A stretch of DNA of 12,712 bases, taken from CAYVOX01 sp964453035. Its GTDB lineage: Bacteria; Chloroflexota; Anaerolineae; Anaerolineales; Anaerolineaceae. Position 1 is the first letter of the stretch. Each line of letters starts with the position of its first letter. Location of the stretch: assembly GCA_964453035.1 (NCBI GenBank), contig CAYVOX010000097.1, positions 1 to 12,712 of the forward strand, in the 5' to 3' direction. Below, piece after piece: positions 1 through 6,540 of this stretch. Below the pieces are notes generated by a model, which was given only the letters and a program-made list of their open reading frames with translations, had not been told where the DNA came from and made no database searches. Position numbers and translations under genes: made by a program.

Positions 1-621
1 CGTGAGTAGGCGGCTAATCGATTCTTCTGATACCGCGCCCTGGCGCAAGATTACGGGGACCTCCCGGGTGCAATCCACCACCGTGGAAGGAACGCCACCG
101 GTCACCTCTCCCCCATCGATGACCAGTTCCACCCTGCCTTGCAGTTGCGCCATAACTTGCTGCGCATTGCGCGGATTATCGCCACCCGAGAGGTTAGCTG
201 AGGTGACCGCCAGCGGCCCAGCCTCGTTCAACAACGCGCGGGCAAAGGTGTGATCGGGCATGCGCACGCCAACGGTGGCTTGCGGCGAGAGGTTACGCGG
301 CAAGCCAGCATGCCCTGGAACTACCAGCGTCATCGCCCCCGGCCAGAAGTGCCCGGCAAGTTTTTGCGCCAGCAGGGTTACTACTCCTGCTACCAACCCA
401 AGCTGATCGAGGTTACCAATCAGCACGGCAATCGCCTTGTTGGCTGCCCGTTCCTTGGCACGGAACAGCCGCTCCACAGCCTGAGCCTCAAACACCAGCG
501 CGCCCAGACCGTACACGGTATCGGTTGGGAAGGCAACCAGCCCGCCGCCCCGCAAAACTACCAGCGCGGCATGAATAGCCTGGGGGTCATCCGCCAGCAT
601 CAGCTGAGTTCTAATCGCCAT
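1..621 (-). CDS. Threonylcarbamoyl-AMP synthase (Sua5/YrdC/TsaC), 3' end beyond the window
   Basis: Cytoplasmic enzyme that makes threonylcarbamoyl-AMP from threonine, bicarbonate and ATP, the first step of t6A modification at position 37 of ANN-decoding tRNAs. The minus strand is open for 207 codons from ATG at 621 to the window edge, with no stop yet. Family motifs are visible: FPTDTVYGLG (about 31-40), a KxR pair (K56, R58), HFWPGAMTLV (91-100), the nucleotide-binding TSANLSG (140-146) and PSTVVDCT (178-185), then ILRQGAV (191-197). The YrdC domain is therefore essentially complete. Whether a C-terminal Sua5 extension follows, as in long forms of about 340 residues, cannot be seen. The start is supported by GGAGGT five bases upstream, inside the end of prmC, and the two genes overlap by 11 bases. 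Clustering with prmC and prfA is common in bacteria and suggests co-expression of translation-fidelity factors. The family call is very secure; sua5, tsaC or ywlC naming depends on the missing end. Confidence 0.95.
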   Translation of the reverse strand, partial: MAIRTQLMLADDPQAIHAALVVLRGGGLVAFPTDTVYGLGALVFEAQAVERLFRAKERAANKAIAVLIGNLDQLGLVAGVVTLLAQKLAGHFWPGAMTLVVPGHAGLPRNLSPQATVGVRMPDHTFARALLNEAGPLAVTSANLSGGDNPRNAQQVMAQLQGRVELVIDGGEVTGGVPSTVVDCTREVPVILRQGAVSEESISRLLT

Positions 622-1474
622 GGTTTACCTCCATCACCAGCAACCGGTCAAGCCCTGCCAGGTCCTGCCGAACGTTCACCGTTGCCGATGGAAAATACTG
701 TCTGGCAAGTTGCTCAACCGCCCGCCCCTGCCGGTACTCAATTTCCAGCAACACCAGGCTGCGGCATAATCCGCGTTCAGCCAGGTCTGCCAGCAATCGC
801 TCGATCAGGTACAAACCGTCAGCGCCCCCATCCAATGCTACCAGGGGTTCCTGGCGAGCCACCGTTAACTCATGCAGCCACTGGCTCGGAATATACGGCA
901 GGTTGGCACAGACCACATCCACTTTTTCCGGTAATCTTTCGAGCAAATTGGATTCAACAAGCGTGACCCGGTTTTCCAATCCCAAACGGCGCACGTTGGT
1001 TTGCGCTACCTCAAGGGCTGCGCCAGAAACGTCCAATGCCGTAACCTCTAAATCAGAAATGTGGATCGCCAGCGCTGCCGCAACGCAGCCGCTGCCCGTG
1101 CCCACATCCGCCAGCTTGCGTTGAGCCGGGTGAGCGTGCAGCCAATCCAGGGCAGTTTCCACCAGCAGCTCCGTCTCCGGGCGCGGAATGAGCACAGCCG
1201 GGGTCACCACCAGGTCGAGGCCGTAAAATTCCCAGTGCCCCAGAACATAAGGCACGGGCTCGCCGTGTACATATCGGTTGAGCAGGCTCTCCGCCTGTTC
1301 AAACTGCTGCAGGGTGAGTGGGGCTTCGGGATGTGCCGCCAGGAAAGCACGCTGGCATTGCATCACCTCAGCGAGGATCAGTTGCGCCTCGGAAGCGGGA
1401 TTCTCAGAACACAAAGCCAGGCGCAGGCTGGCCGTCTTCAGCCACGCGCCGGCATCACTCGTCACCGTCGTCAT
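611..1474 (-). CDS. prmC: Peptide chain release factor N5-glutamine methyltransferase (PrmC/HemK)
   Basis: SAM-dependent cytoplasmic methyltransferase that methylates the glutamine of the GGQ motif in release factors and so speeds peptide release. The 287-residue protein has the usual family length. An N-terminal helical domain holds GEPVPYVLG (71-79), followed by IPRPETE (96-102), the SAM-binding loop DVGTGSGC (123-130), an acidic strand end ALDVS (146-150), the active-site motif NLPY (191-194) and EPLVALDGGADG (209-220). Most PrmC proteins have NPPY, so the second position is unusual here. I chose ATG 1474 because the protein then begins like other family members and GGGG lies just upstream. 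An upstream ATG in frame at 1549 would add 25 unconserved residues lying wholly within prfA. The gene overlaps prfA by 20 bases and the Sua5 gene by 11. Its neighbour prfA encodes its substrate. Confidence 0.93.
   Translation of the reverse strand: MTTVTSDAGAWLKTASLRLALCSENPASEAQLILAEVMQCQRAFLAAHPEAPLTLQQFEQAESLLNRYVHGEPVPYVLGHWEFYGLDLVVTPAVLIPRPETELLVETALDWLHAHPAQRKLADVGTGSGCVAAALAIHISDLEVTALDVSGAALEVAQTNVRRLGLENRVTLVESNLLERLPEKVDVVCANLPYIPSQWLHELTVARQEPLVALDGGADGLYLIERLLADLAERGLCRSLVLLEIEYRQGRAVEQLARQYFPSATVNVRQDLAGLDRLLVMEVNHGD
627..632 (-). promoter_or_regulatory. Shine-Dalgarno for the Sua5/YrdC gene, inside prmC
   Basis: On the minus strand a GGAGGT sits five bases before the ATG at 621, within the last codons of prmC. 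It is close to a full anti-16S match. It fixes the start and implies translational coupling or re-initiation after prmC terminates at 611-613. Confidence 0.75.
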
Positions 1475-2543
1475 CGACCCCACTGGATGACAGTCGTTCA
1501 GTTTCCTCGCGCAGAGAGAGTTCATCAATGAAGGTGTCCAGTTCGCCATCCATCACCGCGTTAATGTTGAACACCGAAATGTTGATGCGGTGATCGGTCA
1601 CGCGCGACTGAGGGAAGTTATACGTGCGGATTTTTTCCGAACGCTCGCCGGTTCCAACCTGAGAGCGCCGCGCCGATTCGCGTTCTTGCTGCCGTTTTTG
1701 CTCCTCCATTTCGTACAGGCGCGCGCGCAGAATACTCATCGCGCGCAGGCGGTTTTGCAGTTGGGAGCGTTCATCCTGGCAGGCTACCACAATGCCCGTG
1801 GGAAGGTGCGTGATACGAATGGCCGTTGAGTTCTTTTGCACGTTCTGCCCGCCCGCGCCCGCTGAACGATATATATCCATGCGGATATCCGCATCTGGAA
1901 TTTGAATGTCCACCTCTTCAACTTCAGCCAGTACGGCGACGGTGACGGTGGAAGTGTGGATCCGGCCCGAGGATTCGGTCACCGGCACGCGCTGAACGCG
2001 GTGCACGCCTGATTCGTACTTCAGGCGGGAGTAAGCGCCCTTTCCCTTAATCATGAAAATAATTTCTTTATAGCCGCCAATCCCGGTCTCGTTCTGTGAG
2101 AGAATCTCCACCAACCAGCTGCGGCGCTCAGCGTAACGCGTGTAAATGCGAAACAGCTCGGCCGCAAACAGGGCGGCTTCGTCACCGCCCGTCCCGCCTC
2201 TGATTTCCATGATCACGTTGCGGTCGTCGCGCGGGTCCTTGGGCAACAGCAGGCTTTTCAGTTCCTTCTGCAGCGCCTCAGACTCAGGGATAAGGCTTTC
2301 CAGCTCCATCTCGGCTAAATCGCGCAATTCGGGGTCATCTGCCGAGCGGAGAACCTCAGCCTCGCTGATGCGCTCGCTCACCAGGCGGAAGCGCTGCGCC
2401 TTTGCCACAATCGTTTCCAGCTCAGCGCGCTCTTTGGCCAGTTCCACCATGCGCTGGTAGTCTCCAGAACCCTCGCCCAGCAATTGATTCAGCTCTTCAA
2501 AGCGTGCCTCAATGCTGGAGATTTTATCCATCATGCCTTCCAT
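1455..2543 (-). CDS. prfA: Peptide chain release factor 1 (RF1)
   Basis: Class I release factor that recognises UAA and UAG in the ribosomal A site and triggers peptidyl-tRNA hydrolysis. The 362-residue length is normal. Features in order: an N-terminal coiled-coil-rich region (about 1-100), the PCRF region with IRGGTGGDEAA (114-124), the anticodon-like tripeptide PVT (187-189, the PxT class that marks RF1; RF2 has SPF), the catalytic GAGGQ (229-233) with Q233 as the PrmC target, THLPTGIVV (245-253) and CQDERSQ (255-261). The residues after GGQ read NVQKNSTAIRI, differing from the enterobacterial HVNTTDSAIRI type. The start is ambiguous: ATG at 2543, 2534 or 2531 are all possible. AGG lies eight bases before the first, and GAAGG precedes the last. 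The gene is first in the operon prfA-prmC-sua5 and is divergent from cydA. Confidence 0.96.
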   Translation of the reverse strand: MEGMMDKISSIEARFEELNQLLGEGSGDYQRMVELAKERAELETIVAKAQRFRLVSERISEAEVLRSADDPELRDLAEMELESLIPESEALQKELKSLLLPKDPRDDRNVIMEIRGGTGGDEAALFAAELFRIYTRYAERRSWLVEILSQNETGIGGYKEIIFMIKGKGAYSRLKYESGVHRVQRVPVTESSGRIHTSTVTVAVLAEVEEVDIQIPDADIRMDIYRSAGAGGQNVQKNSTAIRITHLPTGIVVACQDERSQLQNRLRAMSILRARLYEMEEQKRQQERESARRSQVGTGERSEKIRTYNFPQSRVTDHRINISVFNINAVMDGELDTFIDELSLREETERLSSSGVDDDGDE

Positions 2544-2600
2544 GCTGCCAACCTATCTTTTCATCCTGCGGATGTAATGAGTAATCGTACCAAATGCAAT

Positions 2601-2609
2601 ATTATACCA
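2601..2609 (-). promoter_or_regulatory. Extended -10 promoter for the prfA operon
   Basis: The minus strand reads TGGTATAAT, a perfect TATAAT with the TGn extension, about 60 bases before the first prfA start. No convincing TTGACA-like -35 sits 16-18 bases further upstream, which fits an extended -10 promoter. Transcription would start near 2594, giving a leader of about 50 bases. Seen by eye only, not mapped. Confidence 0.5.
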
Positions 2610-2680
2610 GCTTCGCTGCAAAAAAATCGCCCATGGTCTTGCCCTCTGCCTCTGCCGGCCCACCGCCCTGAAAAACTTAG

Positions 2681-2690
2681 CCAAATTTGG
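2681..2690. promoter_or_regulatory. Perfect 10-base palindrome upstream of the cydA promoter (possible operator)
   Basis: CCAAATTTGG is self-complementary and ends 12 bases before the candidate cydA -35. It does not resemble the FNR (TTGAT-N4-ATCAA) or Rex (TTGTGA-N4-TCACAA) consensus. The position suits an activator or repressor of cydAB, but AT-rich palindromes of this size also arise by chance. Confidence 0.25.
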
Positions 2691-2702
2691 TTGCGATTAT
2701 TA

Positions 2703-2733
2703 TTGACCATTTCAGGCAGTTTTCATCTATAAT
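2703..2733 (+). promoter_or_regulatory. Promoter for cydAB
   Basis: TTGACC at 2703-2708 and a perfect TATAAT at 2728-2733 form a sigma-70-type promoter with a 19-base spacer, slightly longer than ideal. Transcription would begin near 2740, leaving a leader of about 68 bases. A 6-base inverted repeat (TCATCT at 2723-2728, AGATGA at 2744-2749) flanks the -10 and start region and could bind a regulator. A second weak repeat, ATGAG (2746-2750) and CTCAT (2762-2766), lies in the leader. Confidence 0.55.
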
Positions 2734-2807
2734 TAATACAAGAAGATGAGTTGCCTGTCTGCTCATGTAATCAATTCGCAATCCAATCTCATTGAGGGAG
2801 GGTCCGA

Positions 2808-4184
2808 ATGGACATATTGACCTTATCGCGCTGGCAATTTGCCATCACCACGGTCTACCACTTCTTCTTCGTCCCGCTCACCCTGGGGCTTTCCATCCTT
2901 GTGGCCATCATGGAAACCCAGTATGTGCGCACCGGGCAAGAAGTCTACAAGCGGATGGCCAAGTACTGGGGCAAGTTGTTTTTGATCAACTTTGCCGTTG
3001 GCGTAGTTACCGGCATCGTTCAGGAGTTCCAGTTTGGCATGAACTGGTCCGAATACTCCCGCTATGTCGGCGACATTTTTGGCGCCCCGCTGGCTATCGA
3101 GGCTCTTTCAGCCTTTTTCCTTGAATCCACCTTCCTGGGAATCTGGATTTTTGGATGGAACAAGCTCTCCAAGCCCCTGCATGCTGCAACCATCTGGCTG
3201 GTGGCCATCGGCTCCAACCTTTCCGCGCTGTGGATTTTAATCGCTAACTCCTTCATGCAGCACCCGCAGGGATACACCATCTCCGGCGGGCGCGCGTTGA
3301 TGACGGATTTTGGCGCGCTGGTCTTCAATCCCTACGTCTGGCAACAATTTCCGCACGTCTTCACCGCCGGCGTGACCACCGGTGCCTTCTTTGTTCTCGG
3401 AATCAGTGCGTACTTCCTGTGGCGCAAGAAAGAAGTTGATTTCTTCCAGCGCTCCTTTAAAATCGCTGCCGTTGCCGGACTGGTTGCCTCACTGCTGGTG
3501 ATTGGTGTTGGCCACGCGCAAACGCAGTACGTCATCCAGACCCAACCCATGAAGATGGCTGCCGCAGAAGCGCTCTTCAAGAGCGAAAACCCCGCCTCCC
3601 TCTCCTTATTCACCATCACCGATGAGGTCAACCGCAAGAACCTGGTTGATATTCGCATCCCATATGCGCTCAGCTTCCTTTCCTACAACAGCCTGGAAGG
3701 CGAAGTTAAAGGCATGCTGGATATCCAGTCCGCCTACGAAAAGCAGTATGGCCCGGGCAGCTATATTCCCTCCATTAACCTCAATTACTGGGCTTTCCGC
3801 ATCATGGTTGGGGCAGGTTTTGCCATGCTGGGCATCGCGGCCTTCCTGGTCTTCCAATCCTGGCGCAAAAAGCTGGATAAGCCCGCCTGGGTGCTCAGGT
3901 TCCTTCCTTTTGTGATTGCGCTGCCCTACCTGGCCAACACCTTCGGGTGGATTCTCACCGAAACCGGGCGCCAACCCTGGCTCGTCTTCGGCCTGCTCAA
4001 AACGGAAAACGCCGTTTCTCCCATCCTGACCCCCGGCCTCGTTCTCGCTTCTCTGATCGGATTTACCGTGGTTTACGGCGTTCTGATGGCAGTGGACGTT
4101 TTCCTGCTGGTCAAGTTTGCCAAAGCTGGCCCTCCCACCGAGGCCGCGGAAGCCTCAACCGCCGAAGAAGCATACTGGAAATAG
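2808..4184 (+). CDS. cydA: Cytochrome bd quinol oxidase subunit I (CydA)
   Basis: Heme-carrying integral-membrane subunit of cytochrome bd, which oxidises quinol and reduces O2 to water without pumping protons. The 458 residues match short Q-loop CydA proteins; E. coli CydA, with its longer Q-loop insertion, is over 500. By comparison with E. coli: the heme-ligand histidine H18 in YHFF, the EFQFG-NW segment (73-80), DIFGAPLAIE (89-98) with E98, FLESTF (104-109) with E106, heme b558 ligands H183 and M333 (in FRIMVGAGF), Q-loop residues K249 and E254 near QPMKMAAAEA, and GRQPW (387-391). Several hydrophobic segments fit a nine-helix topology. GGGAGGG at 2796-2802 precedes the ATG by five bases. 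cydB follows after ten bases. No cydC or cydD assembly transporter gene is in the window. Expression is probably oxygen- or redox-controlled, though no known operator is evident. Confidence 0.97.
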   Translation: MDILTLSRWQFAITTVYHFFFVPLTLGLSILVAIMETQYVRTGQEVYKRMAKYWGKLFLINFAVGVVTGIVQEFQFGMNWSEYSRYVGDIFGAPLAIEALSAFFLESTFLGIWIFGWNKLSKPLHAATIWLVAIGSNLSALWILIANSFMQHPQGYTISGGRALMTDFGALVFNPYVWQQFPHVFTAGVTTGAFFVLGISAYFLWRKKEVDFFQRSFKIAAVAGLVASLLVIGVGHAQTQYVIQTQPMKMAAAEALFKSENPASLSLFTITDEVNRKNLVDIRIPYALSFLSYNSLEGEVKGMLDIQSAYEKQYGPGSYIPSINLNYWAFRIMVGAGFAMLGIAAFLVFQSWRKKLDKPAWVLRFLPFVIALPYLANTFGWILTETGRQPWLVFGLLKTENAVSPILTPGLVLASLIGFTVVYGVLMAVDVFLLVKFAKAGPPTEAAEASTAEEAYWK

Positions 4185-4187
4185 GAG
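4183..4187 (+). promoter_or_regulatory. Shine-Dalgarno deciding the cydB start
   Basis: AGGAG overlaps the cydA stop codon (TAG, 4182-4184) and lies seven bases before the ATG at 4195. It supports 4195 over the in-frame ATG at 4117, which would lie inside cydA. The arrangement implies translational coupling of the two oxidase subunits. Confidence 0.7.
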
Positions 4188-4194
4188 CACAACC

Positions 4195-5211
4195 ATGGAC
4201 CTACAAATCGTTTGGTTTATCCTGATTGCGGTTTTGTTCACCGGTTATTTTGTGCTGGAAGGGTTTGATATGGGCGTTGGCATCCTGCTGCCATTCCTTG
4301 GCAAGGACGATACCCGCCGGCGCATGATAATTAACACCATTGGCCCGCACTGGGATGGCAACGAGGTCTGGCTGATCACTGCCGGTGGCGCCATGTTCGC
4401 CGCCTTCCCCATGTGGTATGCCACCCTCTTCAGCGGATTTTACCTGGCGCTCTTTCTGATGCTGGTTGCGTTAATTGTACGCGGCGTGGCCTTTGAGTTC
4501 CGCGGCAAGCACGATTCAGACGCCTGGAGAAGCACCTGGGATTGGTGCATTTTTCTGGGTAGCGTCATCCCGGCCATTTTGTGGGGCGTGGCGTTTGCCA
4601 ACCTGGTACAGGGCGTGCCGATTGACGCCAAGATGAACTTCACAGGCACCTTCTGGGATTTGCTCAGCCCCTTCACGCTCATCGGCGGGCTGGTAGCCCT
4701 GTTTGGTTTTACGCTCCACGGCGCCATTTTCCTGGCCCTTAAAACCAGCGGCGATCTGGTGGCAGAATCCAGGCGCGCGGCGTTGCGCCTGTGGCTGCCA
4801 GCGCTGATTGCCCTGGTGGGATACACCATCTATTCCTATTTCGCCACCGATGCGTTCTCAAAACAGGGCGTGACCCCCGGCTTCGTTCCCATCCTGGCAG
4901 TGCTGATTCTGCTGGTCACCGGCTGGTTCATGCGCGCCAGGCGGGATGGTTGGGCGTTCATCATGACCGCTGTTACCATCCTGTTGGTGGTCGCCGGTCA
5001 CTTCATGGCGCTCTTCCCACGCGTGATGATCTCCTCCCTGAAGCCGGAGTGGAGCCTGACCATCCAGAATAGCTCCTCCAGCCCCTACACCCTGCAGGTG
5101 ATGACCATCGTCGCCCTGATTTTTGTGCCCATTGTCTTAATCTACCAGGGCTGGAGCTACTGGATCTTCCGAAAACGCATCACTCAAAAACCGCAGGATT
5201 TGCACTACTAA
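4195..5211 (+). CDS. cydB: Cytochrome bd quinol oxidase subunit II (CydB)
   Basis: Second integral-membrane subunit of cytochrome bd, packing against CydA and needed for heme b595 and d stability. The 338-residue protein begins with a hydrophobic helix and the hallmark FVLEGFDMGVG. INTIGPHWDGNEVWLITAGG follows, then FAAFPMWYA and FSGFYLA, all highly conserved in the family. The middle has WGVAFANLVQGVP, and the C-terminal part has a serine-rich segment before VMTIVALIFVPIVLIYQ and the last helix. The length fits the shorter CydB class (about 340 residues; E. coli has 379). ATG 4195 gives the standard N-terminus; an earlier in-frame ATG at 4117 would add 26 residues overlapping cydA. No small CydX-like ORF with the usual short tryptophan-containing helix follows. 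A probable terminator lies downstream at 5301-5365. Confidence 0.96.
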   Translation: MDLQIVWFILIAVLFTGYFVLEGFDMGVGILLPFLGKDDTRRRMIINTIGPHWDGNEVWLITAGGAMFAAFPMWYATLFSGFYLALFLMLVALIVRGVAFEFRGKHDSDAWRSTWDWCIFLGSVIPAILWGVAFANLVQGVPIDAKMNFTGTFWDLLSPFTLIGGLVALFGFTLHGAIFLALKTSGDLVAESRRAALRLWLPALIALVGYTIYSYFATDAFSKQGVTPGFVPILAVLILLVTGWFMRARRDGWAFIMTAVTILLVVAGHFMALFPRVMISSLKPEWSLTIQNSSSSPYTLQVMTIVALIFVPIVLIYQGWSYWIFRKRITQKPQDLHY

Positions 5212-5300
5212 ATGGCGGAGCGGGAATTTTCAGGCCAGGGACAGCTCATCCGTTGCCTGAGAAGCATCGCTCAAGCCTTCCTTATCCAAAGAAAACATCA

Positions 5301-5365
5301 CGCCGCAAGCACCGCCCTCACCCGGCGCACTGCTTGCGGCGCGGCGATTTAAGCGCCTTGTTTTT
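5301..5365 (+). terminator. Hairpin region and T-tract after cydB (probable Rho-independent terminator)
   Basis: A perfect 11-base inverted repeat, CGCCGCAAGCA (5301-5311) and TGCTTGCGGCG (5331-5341), encloses a 19-base loop. Overlapping its right arm is a smaller hairpin, GGCGC (5338-5342) and GCGCC (5353-5357), directly followed by TTGTTTTT (5358-5365). The two stems exclude each other in part. The second has the geometry of an intrinsic terminator and the first could aid or oppose it. It lies 90 bases after the cydB stop and before the ridA promoter, where a unit boundary is expected. Confidence 0.55.
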
Positions 5366-5373
5366 ACAACTTC

Positions 5374-5406
5374 TTTACGCACACACCCCGCCGGGTAATG
5401 TATAAT
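5374..5406 (+). promoter_or_regulatory. Candidate promoter for the ridA-led operon
   Basis: A perfect TATAAT at 5401-5406 lies 49 bases before the ridA ATG. The only -35-like element is a poor TTTACG at 5374-5379 with a 21-base spacer, so the -35 is uncertain and an activator may be needed. It is the only promoter-like signal I see ahead of the seven-gene block. Confidence 0.4.
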
Positions 5407-5454
5407 CTTATGGGATGTCATCCTCCTTCACCTCACACAATAAAGGAAAACAGC

Positions 5455-5844
5455 ATGAAACAAATCATCTTCACTGAAAACGCCCCAAAAGCGATTGGCC
5501 CCTACTCGGTTGGCGTTTCTGCCAACGGTTTTGTTTACACCTCCGGGCAATTAGGCCTCGATCCGATTTCGGGCGCCATCGTCGCGGGCGGAATTGAGGC
5601 TGAAACCCGCCAGGCTCTCACCAATCTCAAAGCCGTGCTGGAAACTGCCGGCTCCAGCCTGGGAATGGTGGTTAAAACCACCGTCTTCCTGCGCGATATC
5701 AATGATTTTAGCCGCATGAATGCCGTTTATGCCGAATTCTTCACCGAAAACCCGCCCGCCCGGTCCGCCGTACAGGTTGCGGCGCTGCCGCGCAATGGCG
5801 CTGTGGAAATCGAAGCGGTGGCAATCTTACCCGACAAAAAATAA
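5455..5844 (+). CDS. ridA: RidA family reactive intermediate (enamine/imine) deaminase
   Basis: Small cytoplasmic YjgF/YER057c/UK114 protein. Family members form trimers and hydrolyse reactive 2-aminoacrylate and related enamines released by PLP enzymes such as threonine dehydratase. The 129-residue length is typical. Visible signature: AIGPYS (13-18), TSGQLGLDP (29-37), TTVFLRD (75-81), FTENPPARSAVQVAALP (96-112) with the catalytic arginine R103, and the terminal VEIEAVAI (117-124) with conserved E120. These residues mark the true RidA subgroup rather than the Rid1-7 relatives that lack the arginine. AAAGGA ends seven bases before ATG 5455, so I chose it over an earlier in-frame ATG at 5398 that would add 19 unconserved residues. 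The response regulator gene starts only nine bases after its stop, an unusual partnership that may reflect shared transcription rather than shared function. Confidence 0.95.
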   Translation: MKQIIFTENAPKAIGPYSVGVSANGFVYTSGQLGLDPISGAIVAGGIEAETRQALTNLKAVLETAGSSLGMVVKTTVFLRDINDFSRMNAVYAEFFTENPPARSAVQVAALPRNGAVEIEAVAILPDKK

Positions 5845-5853
5845 ACCCAAACC

Positions 5854-6540
5854 ATGGCAACCGGGTTGATTCTGCTGGTGGATGATGAAGCCAGCATCGT
5901 GCAGCTAGCAAAGATGTACCTGGAACGCGAAGGTTATCAGGTGCAGTCGGTTGGAGATGGGCTCCAGGCGCTGCAATCTGCGCGCGCTAGCCGCCCCGAT
6001 TTGCTGGTTCTAGATGTGATGCTGCCCGGCCTGGATGGCTTTGAAGTTTGCCGGCGAATCCGGCAGGAAGACAGCACCCTGCCAGTGCTCATGCTCACCG
6101 CCCGCGACGATGATATCGATAAAATCCTGGGTCTGGAACTGGGCGCCGACGATTACATGACCAAGCCTTTCAACCCGCGTGAACTGGTTGCGCGGGTCAA
6201 GGCTATTCTGCGGCGCAGCCAGCCCCCCTCCAGCGTTCAACCTCCCTCCGAAGTCCTCCACCTGGGCGACCTGACCGTTGACCTCGGGCAGCACACTGTG
6301 CTGTGTCGCGCGCAGCCGGTTGATCTGCGCATGCAGGAATTTGAGGTGCTGGTGGTTCTGGCGCGTCATCGCAACCTGGCGCTCACCCGCGAGCAACTGC
6401 TCAACCTGGCCTGGGGATTTGATTTCTATGGCCAAACCCGCACTGTGGATATGCACATCGCCCAGTTGCGGCGCAAATTGAGCGCCAGCACAATCAAAAT
6501 CGAAACCATTACCGGCATCGGGTACAAGCTGGTGGTGTGA
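5854..6540 (+). CDS. OmpR/PhoB-family response regulator
   Basis: Phosphorylation-controlled DNA-binding transcription factor, cognate to the histidine kinase encoded next. The 228 residues comprise a receiver domain (about 4-119) and a winged-helix effector domain (about 132-228). Receiver residues are all present: acidic pair D10-D11 in VDDE, phospho-acceptor D54 in LDVMLPG, T82 in MLTA and K104 in TKPF. The C-terminal domain ends with the typical TRTVDMHIAQLRRKL, then ITGIGYKLV. The ATG at 5854 gives a normal N-terminus, but no Shine-Dalgarno is visible in the nine bases after ridA, so translation may depend on coupling to ridA. The stop TGA shares its last base with the kinase ATG. The regulon is unknown; autoregulation or control of the downstream surface-polymer genes is an inference from position only. 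Confidence 0.96.
   Translation: MATGLILLVDDEASIVQLAKMYLEREGYQVQSVGDGLQALQSARASRPDLLVLDVMLPGLDGFEVCRRIRQEDSTLPVLMLTARDDDIDKILGLELGADDYMTKPFNPRELVARVKAILRRSQPPSSVQPPSEVLHLGDLTVDLGQHTVLCRAQPVDLRMQEFEVLVVLARHRNLALTREQLLNLAWGFDFYGQTRTVDMHIAQLRRKLSASTIKIETITGIGYKLVV

Noticed and set aside
250..966. Plus-strand ORF of 238 codons across the Sua5/YrdC and prmC genes
   Set aside because: It is antisense to two strongly conserved genes, has low-complexity Pro/Gln/Arg-rich composition and matches no family I know.
1475..1549. Longer prmC start at 1549
   Set aside because: The extra 25 residues lie wholly inside prfA and are unlike PrmC N-termini; the ATG at 1474 has GGGG upstream and gives normal family length.
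2681..2690. FNR or Rex operator upstream of cydA
   Set aside because: The palindrome does not match either consensus, so only an unnamed candidate site is reported.
5212..5352. Small ORF (46 codons) starting directly after the cydB stop, considered as CydX
   Set aside because: It lacks the short tryptophan-rich membrane helix of CydX, has no Shine-Dalgarno of its own, and its end lies in the hairpin region.
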